Of a DNA stretch of 64,000 nucleotides, positions 44,733 to 55,520 are shown one piece after another. Within the stretch, counting starts at the first letter, position 1. Each line of letters opens with the position of its first letter. The notes under the pieces are model-generated. The model was not told the origin of the DNA. It saw only the letters and a program-made list of their open reading frames with translations, and did not search any database. The translations under genes were made by a program, and so were the position numbers. Source of the DNA: Pseudomonas sp. Irchel 3A7 (GTDB lineage: Bacteria > Pseudomonadota > Gammaproteobacteria > Pseudomonadales > Pseudomonadaceae); contig NZ_FYED01000006.1 of assembly GCF_900187565.1 (NCBI RefSeq), positions 186,001-250,000 of the forward strand. Direction: 5' to 3'.

Positions 44733-45887
44733 TCACGCCTTGAGGTTACGCAAGCTACGCTCCATCCGCGCGATCCCTTCCTCCAGCAAGGACCGTGGGC
44801 AGCCGAAGTTCAGGCGCACGAACTGTTTGCAGTCATCGCCGAAATCCAGGCCCGGGCTCAGTCCGACTTTTGCCTGTTCGAGGAAGAACTGCTGCGGGTT
44901 GTCCAGCCCCAGCGCCGTGCAGTCGAGCCAGGCCAGGTAGGTGCTTTGCGGCACGTTCATGGTGATGCCCGACAGGCGGCTGCGCACGGCGTCGACCAGG
45001 TAGTCGCGGTTGCCTTGCAGGTAAGCGCTCAACTCGGCCAGCCAGGGACCGGCCTCGCTGTAGGCCACCCGGGTGGCTTCCAGGCCCAGCGGGTTGACGC
45101 TGTCGACCATGCCGCAACGGGCGTGGTTGACCCGCTCGCGCAGGTGGCGGTCCTGAATGATCATGAACGAGGTTTTCAGCCCGGCGATGTTGTAGGCCTT
45201 GCTGGCCGACATCAGGGTGATGGTGCGCTGGGCGACTTGTGGGCTAAGGGTTGCCATCGGAATGTGTTTGCGCCCGTCGAAGCACAGTTCGGCGTGGATT
45301 TCGTCGGAGATGATCCAGGCGTCGTGCTCCTGGCAGATGTCGGCGATGGCTTGCAGTTCTTCCCGAGGGAACGCTTTGCCCAGCGGGTTGTGCGGGTTGC
45401 TCAGCAGCAGGGCGCCACCGCCTCGCAGCGACTGGCTCAGGGTGTGCAGCGGGGTGGCGTAGGTGCCGTCCGCTTGCGTGTCGAAATTCAGCTCGACCTT
45501 GTTCAGGCCCCAATGGCCCGGCGCATGGCGCAGCGGCGGGTAGTTCGGGACCTGCACCACGACATTCTGTTGAGGTTGCACCAGCGCCTTGAGCGCCATG
45601 TTGAAGCCTGACTCGACCCCCGGCAGGAAGATCAGTTCTTGCGGCTCGACACGCCAGGCGTACTTGTTCCACAGGTCGGCAACGATGGCCTCGCGCAGGT
45701 TGTCCGGGGCTACGCTGTAGCCGACCATCGGGTGTTCCAGACGCTTTTGCAGGGCCTGGATGATCATCGGTGGCGCGGCGAAATCCATGTCGGCGACCCA
45801 CATCGGCAACACGTCGGCCGGGTAGCGGCTCCATTTGGTGCTGCCGGTGTTGTGGCGGTCGAACACCTGATCAAAATCGAAAGTCAT
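44733..45887 (-). CDS. MalY/PatB-type PLP-dependent C-S lyase or aminotransferase
   Basis: 384 aa. Fold-type I PLP enzyme of the MalY/PatB group that splits cystathionine or other cysteine S-conjugates to pyruvate, ammonia and a thiol. The start MTFDFDQVFDRHNTGSTKWS matches that group; LPMWVADMDFAAPP is its signature. PLP contacts: SNPHNPLGK, IISDEIHAELCFDGRKH and the Lys of MSASKAYNIAGLK. The carboxylate Arg is in FVRLNFGCPRSLL. A lone gene; the physiological thiol substrate cannot be inferred. Confidence 0.92.
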   Translation of the reverse strand: MTFDFDQVFDRHNTGSTKWSRYPADVLPMWVADMDFAAPPMIIQALQKRLEHPMVGYSVAPDNLREAIVADLWNKYAWRVEPQELIFLPGVESGFNMALKALVQPQQNVVVQVPNYPPLRHAPGHWGLNKVELNFDTQADGTYATPLHTLSQSLRGGGALLLSNPHNPLGKAFPREELQAIADICQEHDAWIISDEIHAELCFDGRKHIPMATLSPQVAQRTITLMSASKAYNIAGLKTSFMIIQDRHLRERVNHARCGMVDSVNPLGLEATRVAYSEAGPWLAELSAYLQGNRDYLVDAVRSRLSGITMNVPQSTYLAWLDCTALGLDNPQQFFLEQAKVGLSPGLDFGDDCKQFVRLNFGCPRSLLEEGIARMERSLRNLKA

Positions 45888-45944
45888 GCGTGGTCTCGTA
45901 ACGGCAGGGTTGGATATGGCGCCATGATAAGCGCCAATCCCCTT

Positions 45945-46076
45945 TGGGGGCGAGCCTGCTCAATAGTCATAAAACACACACCCTGTGGGAGCTGGCTTGC
46001 CAGCGATGACGGCGGCACAGTCAAAATTGATGTTGGCTGACCGACCGCTATCGCGGGCAAGCCCGCTCCCACAGGG
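45945..46076. repeat. REP doublet plus a truncated REP upstream of fdnG
   Basis: A broken arm (GGGGCGAGCCTGCTC) at about 45946 is followed by an inverted pair at 45982-46076. The left arm is GAGCTGGCTTGCCAGCGA and the right arm ATCGCGGGCAAGCCCGCTCC, so the arms are of two different sequence variants. Confidence 0.85.
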
Positions 46077-46222
46077 TTCGACAAACGGCCGACGGTCGGT
46101 TTTCACACAGATTGTCAGTGTGTTGACTAAAGTTTGAGATGTCGGCAGCCCGTCTGCCGCGACCGTGATTGTCCAGAAAAATCCGGCAAAGCACCGGATT
46201 TCCAACTGATCAGGAGTGCACG

Positions 46223-49200
46223 ATGGACCTCAGCCGTCGTCAGTTCTTCAAGGTCGCCGGTATCGGCCTTGCAGGCTCTAGCCTGGGCGCGTTGGGTATG
46301 GCCCCGACGCCTGCCTTTGCCGAACAGGTGCGTCATTTCAAGCTCGCCCACACCCATGAAACCCGCAACACCTGCCCGTATTGCTCGGTCGGCTGCGGGT
46401 TGATCATGTACAGCCAGGGCGATGCGGCCAAGAATGTCGCGCAAAACATCATTCACATCGAAGGTGACGCCGACCACCCGGTCAACCGCGGCACCCTGTG
46501 CCCCAAAGGCGCCGGCCTGCTGGACTTCATTCACAGCCCCGGACGCCTGCAATACCCGCAAGTGCGCAAACCCGGCAGCGACGAGTGGACGCGTGTTTCC
46601 TGGGATGAAGCGCTGGATCGCATCGCCGACCTGATGAAGGCCGACCGCGACGCCAACTTCATCGAGAAAAACGCCCAGGGCCAGACGGTGAACCGCTGGC
46701 TGACCACCGGTTTCCTCGCGGCATCGGCGGCGTCCAACGAAGCGGGCTACATCACCCACAAGGTCATTCGCAGTCTCGGCATGCTGGGGTTTGATAACCA
46801 GGCGCGTGTCTGACACGGCCCGACGGTGGCAAGTCTTGCCCCGACGTACGGCCGTGGTGCCATGACCAATACCTGGACCGATATCGCCAACGCGAATCTG
46901 GTTCTGGTGATGGGCGGCAACGCAGCAGAAGCGCACCCATGTGGCTTCAAGTGGGTGACCGAAGCCAAGGCGCACAACAAGGCGCGGCTGATCGTGGTCG
47001 ATCCGCGTTTTACCCGGACCGCCTCGGTGGCCGACTATTACGCGCCGATCCGCACCGGCACCGACATCGCCTTCATGGGCGGGCTGATCAATTACCTGCT
47101 GACTGAAGACAAGATCCAGCACGAATACGTGCGCAACTACACCGACGTGTCATTCATCGTCAAAGCCGGCTATGGCTTCGAGGATGGCATTTTCAGTGGC
47201 TATGACGCGGCCAAGCGTCTCTATACCGACAAATCCGGCTGGGGTTATGAACTCGGTGCAGACGGTTTCGTCAAGGTCGACCCGACCCTGCAGGACCCGC
47301 GCTGCGTCTATCAATTGATGAAACAGCACTACAGCCGCTACAGCCTCGAACTGGCGAGCCAGATTTGCGGCATGCCGGTCGATGCCATGCAGAAAATCTG
47401 GGAAGAAATCGCCACGTGCTCGACACCGGGCAAGACCATGACGATTCTCTACGCCCTGGGCTGGACCCAGCATTCGATCGGCTCGCAAATCATCCGCAGC
47501 GCGGCGATGGTGCAACTGCTGCTGGGCAACGTCGGCATGCCGGGCGGCGGTGTGAATGCCTTGCGCGGGCACTCCAACATCCAGGGGCTGACCGACCTGG
47601 GCCTGTTGTCCAACTCGCTGCCGGGCTACCTCACGCTGCCCGGCGATGCCGAGCAGGATTACCAGGCCTATATCGTCAAACGCACGCAAACACCGCTGCG
47701 TCCCGGACAGCTGTCCTATTGGCAGAACTACGGCAAGTTCCACGTCAGCCTGATGAAAGCCTGGTACGGCGCCAATGCCACGGCCGAGAACAACTGGGGC
47801 TACGACTACCTGCCGAAACTGGACATTCCCCAGTACGACATCCTCAAGGTCTTCGACCTGATGGGCCAGGGCAAGGTCAACGGCTACATGTGCCAGGGCT
47901 TCAACCCCATTGCCGCGTTGCCCGACAAGAACCGGGTGATGACGGCGCTGGCCAAGCTCAAATGGCTGGTGGTGATGGATCCGCTGGCCACCGAAACCTC
48001 GGAGTTCTGGCGGCATGTCGGGCCGTACAACGATGTGAAGAGCGCCGATATCCAGACCGAAGTGATTCGCCTGCCCACCACCTGTTTCGCCGAGGAAGAC
48101 GGTTCGCTGGTCAACAGCAGCCGCTGGTTGCAATGGCACTGGAAAGGTGCCGACGGCCCGGGCGAGGCGCGCACCGACGTGCGGATCATGAGCGAGTTGT
48201 TCCTGCGCCTGCGTCAGCGTTACCAGGCCAACGGCGGTGCCTGGGCCGAGTCGATCCTCAAGCTGTCGTGGCCCTACAAGATTGCCGACGAGCCTTCACC
48301 GGAGGAACTGGCAAAAGAAATCAACGGCAGCGCCACCACCGATTTCACCGACGCCACGGGCGCGGCGATCAAGGCCAATGCGCAACTCTCCGGCTTCGGA
48401 CAGCTCAAGGACGATGGCAGCACCGCGTCCGGTTGCTGGATTTTCTGCGGCAGCTGGACCGAGACGGGCAACCAGATGGCCCGGCGCGATAACAACGATC
48501 CGTTCGGCATGCATCAGCATCAAGGCTGGGCCTGGGCCTGGCCGGCCAACCGGCGGATTCTCTACAACCGCGCCTCGGCCGACCCGCAAGGCAAGCCGTG
48601 GGACGAGAAAAAACGCCTGGTGTGGTGGAACGGCAAAGCCTGGGGCGGCACCGATGTGCCGGACTACAAGGCCGATGTGGCGCCGGAAGCGGGGATGAAT
48701 CCGTTCATCATGAACCCCGAAGGCGTGGCGCGCTTCTTTGCCGTCGACAAGATGAACGAAGGCCCGTTCCCCGAACACTACGAGCCTTTCGAAACGCCGA
48801 TCGGCATCAACCCGCTGCACCCGCAAAACAAGAATGCCACCAGCAACCCGGCGGCACGGGTCTTCGATTCGGTATGGGACTCGCTCGGCGTGGCCAAGGA
48901 TTACCCGTACGCCGCCACCAGCTATCGGCTGACCGAGCATTTCCACTTCTGGAGCAAGCACTGCAGGCTCAACGCGATCAGTCAGCCTGAGCAGTTCGTC
49001 GAAATCGGCGAAGTGCTGGCCAAGGAGAAAGGCATCGTCGCCGGTGATCGTGTGCGCGTCAGTTGCAAGCGCGGGCACATCGAAGCGGTGGCGGTGGTGA
49101 CCAAGCGAATCCGGCCGTTGCAGGTCAACAATCAGGTGGTGCACCAGATCGGGATCCCGCTGCACTGGGGCTTTACCGGCCTCACGCGCCACGGTTACCT

Positions 49201-49288
49201 GACCAACACCCTGGTGCCGTTCCTCGGCGATGGCAACACCCAGACCCCGGAATCCAAGTCATTCCTGGTCAACGTGGAGAAAATCTAA
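46223..49288 (+). CDS. fdnG: FdnG, selenocysteine-containing formate dehydrogenase alpha subunit
   Basis: 1021 aa including selenocysteine at residue 197, coded by the in-frame TGA at 46811-46813. Without recoding the gene appears as two open frames (46169-46813 and 46826-49288). Context around the Sec, ARV-U-HGPTVASLAPTYGRGA, matches FdnG/FdoG. A Tat signal (DLSRRQFFKVAGIGLAGSSL) sends the folded enzyme to the periplasm. The 4Fe-4S cluster is NTCPYCSVGCGLIM; molybdopterin-binding regions follow. It oxidises formate to CO2 and passes electrons through FdnH and FdnI to quinone. ATG 46223 has AGGAGTG upstream. fdnH begins at the next base after the stop. Confidence 0.96.
46811..46850 (+). promoter_or_regulatory. 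UGA selenocysteine codon and bacterial SECIS hairpin of fdnG
   Basis: The TGA at 46811 is followed by CACGGCCCGACGGTGGCAAG and TCTTGCCCCGACG. An upper stem, GGCAAG/CTTGCC, with an apical GU-containing loop sits about 15 bases past the TGA, as in E. coli fdhF and fdnG. SelB would bind this hairpin. Confidence 0.88.
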
Positions 49289-50236
49289 ATGGCCAGCCAA
49301 GACATCATTGCCCGCTCGGCCACCACCACCGTGCCATCTTCGGTACGTAACCTGGAGGAAGTCGCCAAGCTCATCGACACCACCAAGTGCATCGGCTGCA
49401 AGGCTTGCCAGGTCGCCTGCTCGGAATGGAACGAACTGCGCGACGAGGTCGGCCATAACCTGGGGACCTACGACAATCCGCAGGATTTGAGCGCAGAAAC
49501 CTGGACCCTGATGCGTTTCACCGAGCACGAAACCGATGCCGGCAACCTCGAATGGCTGATCCGCAAGGACGGTTGCATGCACTGCGCCGAACCCGGTTGC
49601 CTGGCGGCGTGCCCCAGTCCCGGGGCGATCATCAAGCACGCCAACGGCATCGTCGATTTCGACCAGGACCACTGCATCGGCTGCGGTTACTGCATCACCG
49701 GTTGCCCGTTCAACATTCCGCGCATATCGCAAAAGGATCACAAGGCCTACAAATGCACGCTGTGCTCGGACCGGGTGGCTGTAGGGCTGGAACCGGCCTG
49801 CGTGAAAACCTGCCCGACCGGCGCCATCGTCTTCGGTACCAAGGAAGACATGAAGGAACATGCCGCCGAGCGTATCGTCGACCTCAAGAGCCGTGGCTTC
49901 GATAACGCCGGTCTGTACGACCCGGCTGGCGTCGGCGGCACCCATGTGATGTACGTGCTGCACCACGCCGACACGCCGAAACTGTATGCCGGGTTACCGG
50001 GCGACCCGGTGATCAGCCCCCTGGTCGGCCTGTGGAAAGGCCTGAGCAAACCCCTGGCGCTGCTGGCGATGGGCGCGGCGGTGCTGGCCGGGTTCTTCCA
50101 CTACGTGCGCGTCGGGCCGCAGGTGGTCGAAGAGGATGAGCTGCCCCACGGCCCGGACCCGGCGGTGCATGAAGTCGATCCAGCGGTGCACACCTATGAT
50201 CCCAAGCACCCTCCGAAGACAGGGGACCGATCATGA
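49289..50236 (+). CDS. fdnH: FdnH, iron-sulfur beta subunit of formate dehydrogenase
   Basis: 315 aa. Four ferredoxin-type clusters are read from [38 protein letters not shown] and [21 protein letters not shown]. One C-terminal membrane anchor ([20 protein letters not shown]) and a periplasm-type tail rich in Asp, Pro and His follow. It wires FdnG to the cytochrome subunit. No space between the fdnG stop and this ATG; its stop overlaps the fdnI start (ATGA). Confidence 0.96.
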   Translation: MASQDIIARSATTTVPSSVRNLEEVAKLIDTTKCIGCKACQVACSEWNELRDEVGHNLGTYDNPQDLSAETWTLMRFTEHETDAGNLEWLIRKDGCMHCAEPGCLAACPSPGAIIKHANGIVDFDQDHCIGCGYCITGCPFNIPRISQKDHKAYKCTLCSDRVAVGLEPACVKTCPTGAIVFGTKEDMKEHAAERIVDLKSRGFDNAGLYDPAGVGGTHVMYVLHHADTPKLYAGLPGDPVISPLVGLWKGLSKPLALLAMGAAVLAGFFHYVRVGPQVVEEDELPHGPDPAVHEVDPAVHTYDPKHPPKTGDRS

Positions 50237-50901
50237 TCCGCAAGCAGATCCTTCGCTACACCGCCAACCAGCGCACCAATCACTGGCTGGTGGCGATTCT
50301 GTTTTTGATGGCCGGGTTGTCCGGGCTGGCGCTGTTTCATCCGGCGTTGTTCTGGCTGAGCAATCTGTTCGGCGGCGGCCCCTGGACGCGCATCCTGCAC
50401 CCGTTCATGGGCGTGGTGATGTTCCTGCTGTTTCTCGGCCTGGTGGTGCAGTTCTGGCGTGCCAATTACTTCATCAGCAATGACCGGTTGTGGCTGCGGC
50501 GCATCGACCGGGTGATGCGCAACGAAGAGGAGGGCGTACCACCGATCGGCAAATACAACCCCGGGCAGAAGTTGCTGTTCTGGACTTTACTGCTGTGCAT
50601 GCTGGTGCTGCTGTTCACCGGGTTGGTGATCTGGCGCGCGTACTTCAGTGAGTACTTCGGCATCACCAGCATTCGCTGGGCGATGCTGCTGCATGCACTG
50701 GCCGGTTTCGTGCTGATCCTGAGCATCATCGTGCACATCTACGCCGGAATCTGGATCAAGGGCTCGGTCAGCGCGATGATGCATGGCTGGGTCAGCCGCG
50801 CCTGGGCGCGCAGGCATCATGAACTGTGGTACCGGGAAGTGACCCGCGACGAGCGCCCCGAGCCGCCGTTGAACAAAATGCCTTTGGATAAAAAAGGATA
50901 G
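50233..50901 (+). CDS. fdnI: FdnI, cytochrome b556 gamma subunit of formate dehydrogenase
   Basis: 222 aa with four membrane helices ([75 protein letters not shown]). Heme-ligand His residues are in the first (TNHWLV), second (LHPFMG) and last helices (LLHALAG, IVHIYAG). It passes electrons to the quinone pool. The order alpha-beta-gamma and tight spacing confirm one complex. Confidence 0.95.
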   Translation: MIRKQILRYTANQRTNHWLVAILFLMAGLSGLALFHPALFWLSNLFGGGPWTRILHPFMGVVMFLLFLGLVVQFWRANYFISNDRLWLRRIDRVMRNEEEGVPPIGKYNPGQKLLFWTLLLCMLVLLFTGLVIWRAYFSEYFGITSIRWAMLLHALAGFVLILSIIVHIYAGIWIKGSVSAMMHGWVSRAWARRHHELWYREVTRDERPEPPLNKMPLDKKG

Positions 50902-50905
50902 CGAC

Positions 50906-51847
50906 TTGGCGACCATCCTCGAACCCGGACAAATCGAAGCGGCGGCGGGTTCGCCGCCGTTTCTGCACCTGCCGCCGCATAACCTGTTCAGCCTGCGCGC
51001 CGAGCGCCTCGAGTATCTGGCCCAAGGGCATCAGGACGTGAGGCATCCGCTGGCCGATTACCTGCAACTGCTGGCCGGGGTGTGCCGGGCGCAACAGCAA
51101 GTGCTGGATGATCCGCCGCTCGGCGAGCCCCTCGACCGACAACGCATCGAGCTGTGCCTGCAACACGGACTGCCGCCATTCGCCGCCGACAGCCTGAGCC
51201 GCGAGGACGATTGGCAGGCCTATTTCGATGCCTTTTTGCAACGCTACACCGCCCCCGAGCAACCCGCCGTGGCCGAGGCGCTGGACACCTTGCGTCAAGC
51301 CGCCCCCGGACACCGCCGGGCCTGGGCGGTGGCACTGGTCAGTGGCCAGTATTCGCTGGTGCCGGCAGCTTTGGTGCCGTTTCTCGGCGCGGCCTTGCAA
51401 ACCGCCTGGAGCCATTGGCTGCTGAGCACGCCGAATCTGCAACTGACACAAGGCACCAGCCTGAGCCAGTGCCCGGCCTGCGGTTCGCCGGCCATGGCCG
51501 GCGTCATCCGCAATCGCGGCAAGCACAACGGTTTGCGCTACCTGGTCTGTTCGTTGTGCGCCTGTGAATGGCACGTGGTGCGGGTCAAGTGTGTGTATTG
51601 CGAGCAAAGCAAAGGCCTGGAGTACCTGAGCCTCGAAGACGATCGCCACGCCGCCAATCAGGCGCCGCTGCGGGCCGAGGTCTGTCCGGGCTGCAATGCC
51701 TATCTGAAGCTGCTCTATCTGGAAAACGACGCCCACGCCGAAGCGCTGTCGGCGGACCTGGCCAGCCTGATGCTGGACATGCGCCTGGCCCAGGACGGCT
51801 ACCAGCGGCTGGCGCCGAATCTGTTGCTTGCACCGGGAGACGAGTGA
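50906..51847 (+). CDS. fdhE: FdhE, formate dehydrogenase maturation protein
   Basis: 313 aa from the TTG at 50906, preceded by AAGGATA. FdhE is a rubredoxin-like cytoplasmic protein needed for active Tat-exported formate dehydrogenase. Four CxxC pairs are visible: [22 protein letters not shown] and CPGCNAY. The N-terminal half is helical ([20 protein letters not shown]). It lies 4 bp after fdnI, so is co-transcribed with its client. Confidence 0.94.
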   Translation: MATILEPGQIEAAAGSPPFLHLPPHNLFSLRAERLEYLAQGHQDVRHPLADYLQLLAGVCRAQQQVLDDPPLGEPLDRQRIELCLQHGLPPFAADSLSREDDWQAYFDAFLQRYTAPEQPAVAEALDTLRQAAPGHRRAWAVALVSGQYSLVPAALVPFLGAALQTAWSHWLLSTPNLQLTQGTSLSQCPACGSPAMAGVIRNRGKHNGLRYLVCSLCACEWHVVRVKCVYCEQSKGLEYLSLEDDRHAANQAPLRAEVCPGCNAYLKLLYLENDAHAEALSADLASLMLDMRLAQDGYQRLAPNLLLAPGDE

Positions 51848-51868
51848 GTACAGGGTCTACACTCTGGA

Positions 51869-51893
51869 TGTGGGAGCGAGCCTGCTCGCGAAG
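51869..51893. repeat. Single REP element between fdhE and selA
   Basis: TGTGGGAGCGAGCCTGCTCG followed by CGAAG, one arm only, 21 bp after the fdhE stop. It may act as a stabilising or attenuating hairpin inside the fdn-sel unit. Confidence 0.85.
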
Positions 51894-51965
51894 GGGCCGG
51901 GTCAGACGCCGCCAGTCTCGAAACTGACCACTGCCCTCCAACCCCTTCGCTTTCCGGAGCGCCTG

Positions 51966-53396
51966 ATGCCCGCAAGCCTTGTCAGTCAAATCCCGCATCT
52001 GCCTTCCATCGACAGCCTGTTGCGCCACCCGGCGTACGGCCCCTTGGCCGAGCGCTACGGGCGTGAGGCATTGCTGGCCGCTTTGCGGCAATTGCTCGAT
52101 GAAGTGCGGGAAAGCGTACGCCAGGGCCAGGTCGAAGCCGTTGAAACCAGCCCCGAGGTACTGGCAGGCCGGGTCGCAGAACGCCTGGCCAATCAGCATC
52201 GCAGCCATGTGCGCCGGGTCTTCAACCTGACCGGCACCGTGCTACACACCAATCTGGGCCGCGCCTTGCTGCCTGAGGAAGCCATCGAGGCCGTACACAT
52301 GGCCGCGCGCTACCCGCTCAATCTGGAGTTCGACCTGCACAGCGGCAAGCGCGGTGACCGCGACGATCTGATCGAAGGGTTGATCCGCGAGCTGACCGGC
52401 GCCGAAGCGGTGACCGTGGTCAACAACAATGCCGCCGCTGTGTTGCTGACCCTCAACAGTCTGGGGGCGCGCAAGGAAGGCATCATTTCCCGGGGCGAGC
52501 TGATCGAGATCGGCGGCGCCTTTCGGATTCCCGACATCATGGCCCGCGCCGGGGTCAAGCTGCACGAAGTCGGCACCACCAACCGTACCCACGCCCGCGA
52601 CTACGAAGCCGCCATTGGCCCGCGCAGCGGTCTGGTGATGCGCGTGCATGCGAGCAACTACGACATTCAGGGGTTCACCACCCGGGTGCCCACGGCGCAA
52701 CTGGCACAACTGGCGCATCAACATGGCTTGCCGCTGCTCGAAGACCTGGGCAGCGGCAGTCTGCTGGACCTCACACGCTGGGGACTGCCCGCCGAACCCA
52801 CGGTGCGTCAGGCCTTGCTCGACGGGGCCGACATCGTCACCTTCAGCGGCGATAAATTACTCGGTGGGCCGCAGGCCGGGTTGATTGTCGGGCGCAAGGA
52901 CCTGATCGCCCGGATCAAGAAAAATCCGCTGAAGCGCGCGCTGCGTGTCGACAAGCTGACCCTGGCCGCCCTCGAAGCCGTGCTGGGTCTGTACCGCAAC
53001 CCGGATCGTTTGGCCGAACGCCTGCCAAGCCTGCGTCTGCTGACACGGCCCCAGGCGGAGATCCTCGCCCAGGCAGAGCGCCTGCAACCGTCACTGGCGC
53101 GGGTGCTGGGCGCTGCCTGGAGCGTCAGTGCGGTGCCGGCGCTGGGGATGATCGGCAGTGGCAGCCAACCGGTGGCGCGTTTGCCCAGTGCCGCGCTGTG
53201 TCTGCGTCCGCATAGCTCCAAACGTCTTCGCGGGCGCTGTCTGCATGGTTTGGAAGAGTCCTTGCGCGGCTTGCCGATCCCGGTGGTCGGGCGCATTGAT
53301 GACGACGCCTTGTGGCTGGACTTGCGGCAACTGGACGACGAACCGGCGTGGCTGGCGCAGCTTGACCGGTTGCAGATCGGGGACCGGGCAGGGTGA
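51966..53396 (+). CDS. selA: SelA, L-seryl-tRNA(Sec) selenium transferase
   Basis: 476 aa from the ATG at 51966 with CCGGAGCG upstream; a longer frame to 51828 runs through the REP and is not used. A decameric PLP enzyme that turns Ser-tRNA(Sec) into Sec-tRNA(Sec) with selenophosphate. Recognised by [30 protein letters not shown] and the PLP Lys of [13 protein letters not shown]. Length normal (E. coli 463). Its stop overlaps the selB GTG (GTGA). Confidence 0.96.
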   Translation: MPASLVSQIPHLPSIDSLLRHPAYGPLAERYGREALLAALRQLLDEVRESVRQGQVEAVETSPEVLAGRVAERLANQHRSHVRRVFNLTGTVLHTNLGRALLPEEAIEAVHMAARYPLNLEFDLHSGKRGDRDDLIEGLIRELTGAEAVTVVNNNAAAVLLTLNSLGARKEGIISRGELIEIGGAFRIPDIMARAGVKLHEVGTTNRTHARDYEAAIGPRSGLVMRVHASNYDIQGFTTRVPTAQLAQLAHQHGLPLLEDLGSGSLLDLTRWGLPAEPTVRQALLDGADIVTFSGDKLLGGPQAGLIVGRKDLIARIKKNPLKRALRVDKLTLAALEAVLGLYRNPDRLAERLPSLRLLTRPQAEILAQAERLQPSLARVLGAAWSVSAVPALGMIGSGSQPVARLPSAALCLRPHSSKRLRGRCLHGLEESLRGLPIPVVGRIDDDALWLDLRQLDDEPAWLAQLDRLQIGDRAG

Positions 53397-55300
53397 TTGT
53401 CGGCACCGCAGGGCACATCGATCATGGCAAGACCGCCTTGCTCCAGGCCTTGACCGGGCAGACCGGCGACCGACGCCGGGAAGAGCGCGAACGCGGCATG
53501 ACCATCGACCTGGGTTATCTGTACGCCGAGCTTGAACCGGGCGCGGGTTTGAGCGGTTTCATCGACGTGCCCGGCCATGAGCGCTTCACCCATAACATGC
53601 TCGCCGGCGCGCAGGGCATCGATCTGGTGCTGCTGGTGGTGGCGGCCGATGACGGTGTGATGCCGCAGACCCGTGAGCATTTGGCGATCGTCGAATTGCT
53701 CGGCATCCCGCGGGCCTTGGTGGCCATCAGTAAATGCGATCGGGTCGAACCTGCCCGGGTGCAAGCCGTGCGCGAGCAAATCAGCGCCTTGCTGGCGCCC
53801 GGTCCCTATGCGGATGCGCCGTTGATTGCCTTGTCGAGCGTGACCGGCCAGGGCATCGCAACCCTGCGTCAAGCCTTGCTGGATGCCCAGCGTTACGTGC
53901 AGCAACGCAGCCTGGATGGCGGCTTTCGCCTGTGGATCGACCGGGCGTTCAGCGTGGCCGGCGCGGGTATCGTGGTCACCGGCACCGCGCTGTCCGGGCA
54001 GGTGGCGGTGGGCGATACATTGCTGCTGGGTCCCCTTGGAAAACCGGTACGGGTGAGGGGCTTGCATGCGCAGAATCAAACCGCCGAAAGCGCCATGGCC
54101 GGCCAGCGCGTCGCGTTGAACCTGCATGCCGAACGCCTGGCACTGGAGCAGATTCATCGTGGTCAATGGCTGGTGGCCGAATGGCTGTACGCACCGACGC
54201 AACGACTGGACATCGACTTTCAGTTACTGCCCGGTGAGCCCCGTTCCTTTGAACATTTCCAACCGGTGCATGTGCACATTGGCACTCAAGACGTGAGCGG
54301 ACACGTGGCCTTGCTCGAATACGCCAGCCTGGCGCCGGGCGAGAGGATGTTCGCGCAAATCTTGCTTAATAGGCCGGTGCAGGCCGTGAAGGGTGATCCG
54401 TTGATCCTGCGCGACCAGAGTGCCCAACGCACACTGGGCGGCGGACGGGTACTCGACCCGTTCGCACCGACCCGGCACCGTCGCAGTCCCCAACGGATGG
54501 TGCAGCTACATGCGTTGGCCAGCAGCGCTCGACTGGAAACCCTGCTGCCGGTACTGCTGGCCAACAGTGCGACTGGACTCGATCCCCAACGACTGGAGCG
54601 CCAGTTCAATCAACCGCGGACAAGCTGGGTGTTGCCTGATGACGTGCGCTTGATCGAAACGCGGCAAGGGCCGGTGTTGTTCGACGCTGCCTGCTGGCAG
54701 GCCCTGAAAGCCGATCTGCTGCAACACCTGGCGCGCTTTCATGAACTGGAGCCGGATCAAACGGGTCCGGACCGTGATCGTCTGCGCCGTTTCACCGGGA
54801 CGGCGCTCGACCGCCCGACCTTCATCAGCCTGCTCGACGAATTGCTCGCCAGCGGTGCCATCGCCGCCAGCGGGCCATGGCTGCATTGGCCCGATCATCA
54901 GGTACGCCTGAGTGAAGAGGATGAAAGCCTGTGGCAGCAATTGCAGCCGTTGTTCGAGGCGGGCGGCTTCGATCCGCCGTGGGTGCGCGACCTGGGGCAT
55001 GACGAAGCCACGGTGCGCTCGCTGCTGCGCAAAATGGCCCGGCTGGGGCTGATGCATCAGGTGGTGCGGGATCTGTTCTATACCGACACGATGATCCGTC
55101 GTCTGGCGGCTATGCTGTTGCAACTGGCCGACGCCAATCCGGTGATCCAGGTGGCGGCATTTCGCGATGCGGTGGGCCTGGGGCGCAAGCGCAGCATTCA
55201 GATTCTCGAGTACTTCGACCGGCTCGGCCTGACCCGCCGGTTTGGCGACAAGCGTCATATCCGCCAGGACAATGCGTTGGCCCGGCGAGCAGATCACTGA
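53393..55300 (+). CDS. selB: SelB, selenocysteine-specific elongation factor
   Basis: 635 aa from a GTG. GTPase motifs: [32 protein letters not shown] and ISKCD. Domains II-III resemble EF-Tu; the last ~200 residues hold winged helices that bind the SECIS hairpin ([20 protein letters not shown]). It brings Sec-tRNA(Sec) to the UGA in fdnG. Its stop lies 6 bp before selC. Confidence 0.96.
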   Translation: MIVGTAGHIDHGKTALLQALTGQTGDRRREERERGMTIDLGYLYAELEPGAGLSGFIDVPGHERFTHNMLAGAQGIDLVLLVVAADDGVMPQTREHLAIVELLGIPRALVAISKCDRVEPARVQAVREQISALLAPGPYADAPLIALSSVTGQGIATLRQALLDAQRYVQQRSLDGGFRLWIDRAFSVAGAGIVVTGTALSGQVAVGDTLLLGPLGKPVRVRGLHAQNQTAESAMAGQRVALNLHAERLALEQIHRGQWLVAEWLYAPTQRLDIDFQLLPGEPRSFEHFQPVHVHIGTQDVSGHVALLEYASLAPGERMFAQILLNRPVQAVKGDPLILRDQSAQRTLGGGRVLDPFAPTRHRRSPQRMVQLHALASSARLETLLPVLLANSATGLDPQRLERQFNQPRTSWVLPDDVRLIETRQGPVLFDAACWQALKADLLQHLARFHELEPDQTGPDRDRLRRFTGTALDRPTFISLLDELLASGAIAASGPWLHWPDHQVRLSEEDESLWQQLQPLFEAGGFDPPWVRDLGHDEATVRSLLRKMARLGLMHQVVRDLFYTDTMIRRLAAMLLQLADANPVIQVAAFRDAVGLGRKRSIQILEYFDRLGLTRRFGDKRHIRQDNALARRADH

Positions 55301-55306
55301 TAATCA

Positions 55307-55402
55307 GGAAGGCAATCGCGCCCGGTGGCGCGGCCGGGCTTCAAACCCGGTTGGGGACGGCATCCGTTCCCGGGCCGGTTCGACTCCGGCTGCCTTCCGC
55401 CA
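55307..55402 (+). tRNA. selC: tRNA-Sec (anticodon TCA)
   Basis: 96 nt from GGAAGGC to CCA. The acceptor arms GGAAGGC/GCCTTCC pair, with the anticodon in the CTTCAAA loop flanked by the CCGGG/CCCGG stem. It has the long variable arm (GGGGACGGCATCCGTTCCC) and T-arm GGTTCGACTCC that mark tRNA-Sec. CCA is encoded. It lies just after selB, completing selA-selB-selC. Confidence 0.97.
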
Positions 55403-55520
55403 CTTTTCAATCAACCAACCTGATGTTCGCGGCTGTCCCCTCGATCTGATTCTGCAGGAGCAAAGCTTGCTCGCGATGGCGGTGGATCAGGCGCTGCATT
55501 GTCGACCGGACTGCCGCCAT
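55403..55520. repeat. Gap after selC with a divergent REP arm
   Basis: A REP-like arm, GCAGGAGCAAAGCTTGCTCG at about 55454, is paired across ~45 bp with the inverted arm that opens the tandem duplication at 55521. No gene. Confidence 0.75.

Noticed and set aside
46169..46826. Apparent nonsense mutation splitting the formate dehydrogenase gene
   Set aside because: The TGA is in frame at the Sec position, followed by a SECIS hairpin, and selA, selB and selC lie downstream; it is selenocysteine, not a broken gene.
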